Assembly: GCA_046594215.1 (NCBI GenBank)
Contig: JBKJPX010000015.1
Coordinates: 1 to 64,000 of the forward strand
Length of the DNA: 64,000 nt
DNA from: Panacagrimonas sp046594215
GTDB lineage: Bacteria; Pseudomonadota; Gammaproteobacteria; Nevskiales; Nevskiaceae
Direction of reading: 5' to 3'
The position numbers were made by a program, and so were the translations under genes. The notes under the pieces are model-generated. The model saw only the letters and a program-made list of their open reading frames with translations. It ran no database searches and was not told where the DNA came from. The stretch's first letter is position 1. Every line of letters starts with the position of its first letter. Below are positions 61,451 through 64,000 of the stretch, one piece after another.

Positions 61451-64000
61451 TTAAGTCCGCTCCACTTCAGCCTTGGTTTGCGAAGCACCCGCCAGCTCCA
61501 CCGCCTGCTGCACGTCCACGCTGACGAGCCGGCTGACGCCCGGCTCCTGCATCGTGACGCCGTGCAGCTGGTTGGCGAGCTCCATCGTGATCTTGTTGTG
61601 CGTGATGATAATGAACTGCACGTTCTCGCTCATCTCGCGTACGACCTCGCAGTAGCGTGCCACGTTCGCGTCGTCGAGCGGGGCATCGACTTCGTCCATC
61701 AGGCAGAACGGCGCCGGGTTGAGCTGGAACAGGCCCAGCAGCAACGCCACGGCCGTCATCGCCTTCTCGCCGCCCGAGAGCATCTGGATTGACGAATTAC
61801 GCTTGCCCGGCGGACGCGCCATCACGCGGACTCCGGTGTCGAGCAGATCGTCGCCCGTGAGTTCCAGATAGGCCTCGCCACCGCCGAACAGCTTGGGGAA
61901 GCGGTCGCGGAAGATCGCATCGACGCGATCGAATGTGTCCTTGAAGCGCTCCTTGGTCTCGGCGTCGATCTTGCGGATGGCCTCTTCAAGCGTGTCCAGC
62001 GCGCCGGTGAGATCGGCCCACTGGTCGCCGAGGTACTTCTCGCGCCCTTCCGCCTCTTCGAGTTCCTGGATCGCCGCGAGGTTGATCGCCCCGAGGCGGT
62101 CGATGCGTCGCCCGAGGCTTGCGATCTTCTCGTCCCAGGCCTCCGCGGTGGCGTCGTCGGTCAAGCCCGCGAACACGGCTTCGCGCTCCATGCCGCCGTC
62201 GCGGCAGGCGTCGGCGAGCTGCTGGGCGTAACCCTCCCGACGTGCACGCAGGTTCTCGAATTCGATGCGGGCCTGGTGCAGTCGGTCCTGCGCCTGGTCC
62301 TTGGCGTTCTCGGCCTCGCGGAAGCCCTGCGCGCCCTGCCCGACCGCCAGTTCCGCGGCTTCCAGCGCCAGGCGCGCCACGCGCATGACTTCGCGCGCGG
62401 CATCGACCGCGCCGCGCGCCGACTCCGCCTGCGACTGGCGTTCGAGCAGCGGTGCTTCGAGCTCGACCGCGTCTTCCGCGCGACGGGCGCGATCGACGAC
62501 AAGCTGTTCGCGCGACCCTTCGAGATCGTGCGCGGTCTGGTTGAGCGCGGCGACATGGCTGCGCCGCGACGCAAGCTGGATCTGGACCTGGTTCTCGGTC
62601 TGGGCTGCCTGCGACAGCAGCGCGCGGTAGCGCATCACGGCATCGCGCGCGCGGACCAGGGACTGCTGATGCTGGATGCGCTCCTCGCGCAGCCGCTGCG
62701 CCACGCCCTCGAGCGTCGTCAGCTTTTCGCGCGAGGCGGCGAGTTCCGCCGCCTGTTGCTCGCGCTGTGCCTTGAGACCCTCGATGTCGCGCACGAGCCC
62801 GGCGATGCGCGCCAGTGTCTGTTCGAGGCGCACGGCCTGCGCCTGACGGAAGGCCATGCGTTGCGACTGGCGGCTGCGCGATTGCTCGAAGCGCGTGCTC
62901 AGCTCGCGACGCTGCTCCTCGGCCGATTGCTGCTGCGTGCGCACGCCATTGAGCTGGATTTCGCGGGTCGCGATGGCCGCGGCGAGATCCTCGACCTGGC
63001 TCCTGAGCTGCTGGATGAGCTGCTCGCGCGCGATGACGCCGGACTTGGCGGCGTCGGTGCGCGGCGCACGTACCCAGTCGCGACCGCGCCAGACCGCATC
63101 GGGTGTGACCACCGACTCGCCCGGGGCGAGGTCCTGCGCGCGGGCGATGGCCTCGTCGCGATCCGTCGCGCAGTAGACGGTGCGCAGGAAGTCGCGCACG
63201 GCGGCCGGTCCGCGTACCTGAGCGGCCAAGGTGCCGGCCGGGGCTTCGGAATCGTCGACGCGGGAATCGATGAGCACGACGCCGGCGTTGGGCCAGTCCT
63301 GCGTGGACAGGCTGGCGACCTGATCGACCAGGGGCGCCTGCAGCAGACCTTCGAGTACATGTTCGACCGCGGCTTCCCAGCCGGCATCGACTTTCAGGTG
63401 CTGGCCCAGGCGCGGCCGGCCGGCGAGGTCGCGGCTGCGCAACCAGGCCGCCAGGTCCGCGTCGTCCTGACGCAGGGCCGACTGCTGCAGGGTTTCGAGC
63501 GAGGACAGGCGTCCGCGCGCCGACTGCAACATCTGCCGCGACTCGTGCAGGCTGCCGTCGAGCGTGGCGCGTTGCTCGCGCAGGGACGACAGATCCGTGT
63601 CGAGCGAGGCGAGTTGCGCCTGGCCGTCGTTCACGTCGGCCTCGAGCTTAGCTAGCTCGGTGTCGGCGTCGAACAGCGAGGACTGGATCGGGCCCGCGTC
63701 GAGCCCGCCGCTCTCGGCGGCAAGTCGCTTGTAGCGCTCCTCGAGCTGGAACTGCGCGCGTTCCAGGCTCTGCACGCGCACGCGCTCGCCCTCGGTGTCG
63801 AACAGCGGCTGTTCCGACGAGGCGCTGAAATCGTCCCAGCGTGTCTGCTCCGCCTGCGAGGATTCTTCCGAGCGCGCGAGATTGGCCTTGGCCTCGGTGT
63901 GATTGCGTTCGGCGCTCTCGGCCTGGCTTTCGAGCTGCCCGACTTCCAGCAGCGCCTGCTGGAGCCGATGCTGATCCTGGTTGCGGCGGCGATCGAGATC
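61451..64000 (-). CDS. smc: Chromosome partition protein Smc, C-terminal part (runs off the window)
   Basis: The frame stays open to the right edge, so only the C-terminal two thirds or so are seen. Visible are coiled coil, the hinge (VDAGWEAAVEHVLEGLLQAP), a second coiled coil, the C motif MLSGGEKAMTAVALL and Walker B FCLMDEVDAPLDD. It organises and segregates the chromosome, normally with ScpA and ScpB. The N-terminal Walker A lies beyond base 64000. Confidence 0.97.
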   Translation of the reverse strand, partial: DLDRRRNQDQHRLQQALLEVGQLESQAESAERNHTEAKANLARSEESSQAEQTRWDDFSASSEQPLFDTEGERVRVQSLERAQFQLEERYKRLAAESGGLDAGPIQSSLFDADTELAKLEADVNDGQAQLASLDTDLSSLREQRATLDGSLHESRQMLQSARGRLSSLETLQQSALRQDDADLAAWLRSRDLAGRPRLGQHLKVDAGWEAAVEHVLEGLLQAPLVDQVASLSTQDWPNAGVVLIDSRVDDSEAPAGTLAAQVRGPAAVRDFLRTVYCATDRDEAIARAQDLAPGESVVTPDAVWRGRDWVRAPRTDAAKSGVIAREQLIQQLRSQVEDLAAAIATREIQLNGVRTQQQSAEEQRRELSTRFEQSRSRQSQRMAFRQAQAVRLEQTLARIAGLVRDIEGLKAQREQQAAELAASREKLTTLEGVAQRLREERIQHQQSLVRARDAVMRYRALLSQAAQTENQVQIQLASRRSHVAALNQTAHDLEGSREQLVVDRARRAEDAVELEAPLLERQSQAESARGAVDAAREVMRVARLALEAAELAVGQGAQGFREAENAKDQAQDRLHQARIEFENLRARREGYAQQLADACRDGGMEREAVFAGLTDDATAEAWDEKIASLGRRIDRLGAINLAAIQELEEAEGREKYLGDQWADLTGALDTLEEAIRKIDAETKERFKDTFDRVDAIFRDRFPKLFGGGEAYLELTGDDLLDTGVRVMARPPGKRNSSIQMLSGGEKAMTAVALLLGLFQLNPAPFCLMDEVDAPLDDANVARYCEVVREMSENVQFIIITHNKITMELANQLHGVTMQEPGVSRLVSVDVQQAVELAGASQTKAEVERT

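Overview
This is a high-GC (about two thirds G+C), gene-dense chromosomal segment of a gammaproteobacterium. The placement rests on its housekeeping genes: smc-zipA-ligA in that order, a parC-type topoisomerase IV, the efp/epmA/epmB elongation-factor-P modification set, FabR, oligoribonuclease and a FimX-type protein. A stand-alone rnfB next to nth and heptanucleotide tandem repeats suggest the Xanthomonadales/Nevskiales neighbourhood, but that is inference. No tRNA, rRNA, CRISPR array, prophage or transposase gene was seen.

The most notable region is the left end (1-11.4 kb). A complete copper membrane monooxygenase operon (pmoC-pmoA-pmoB type) has every copper ligand I could check. It is followed by overlapping genes for a CuMMO-associated periplasmic protein, CopC, and a CopD-cytochrome c-redoxin-like fusion, and it ends in a clear intrinsic terminator. 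Just upstream lie a PQQ-dependent alcohol dehydrogenase with a fused cytochrome c domain and a FabR/ferredoxin reductase/fatty-acid desaturase module. The window suggests oxidation of a small hydrocarbon (or ammonia/methane) to an alcohol and then onward, but the substrate cannot be read from sequence.

From 11.7 to 31 kb: a DUF4197 lipoprotein-like protein, metG, rnfB-nth, a long-chain-type acyl-CoA dehydrogenase, an EipA/DUF1134 protein, a two-partner-secretion-like barrel with a 16-17 residue repeat protein, a BI-1 family protein, a FemAB-like acetyltransferase, an amidase, two tandem acyl-CoA ligases (one fused to an N-terminal LuxR-type DNA-binding domain), and a CbpA-like co-chaperone.

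From 31 to 46 kb: an Hsp20 gene with a sigma32-like promoter, orn, a cystathionine gamma-synthase family enzyme, a 1405-residue internally duplicated membrane protein overlapping phhB, a periplasmic thioredoxin, recR, a TSUP transporter, and a signalling trio (receiver; receiver-GGDEF-EAL; MASE1-CHASE-histidine kinase). A 293-bp palindromic MITE-like element supplies the last base of the kinase stop codon.

From 46 to 64 kb: epmA-efp diverging from epmB, a FimX-type degenerate c-di-GMP protein, htpX, parC, small conserved proteins, phosphoglucomutase, a GTPL-repeat lipoprotein, and ligA-zipA-smc; smc runs off the right edge.
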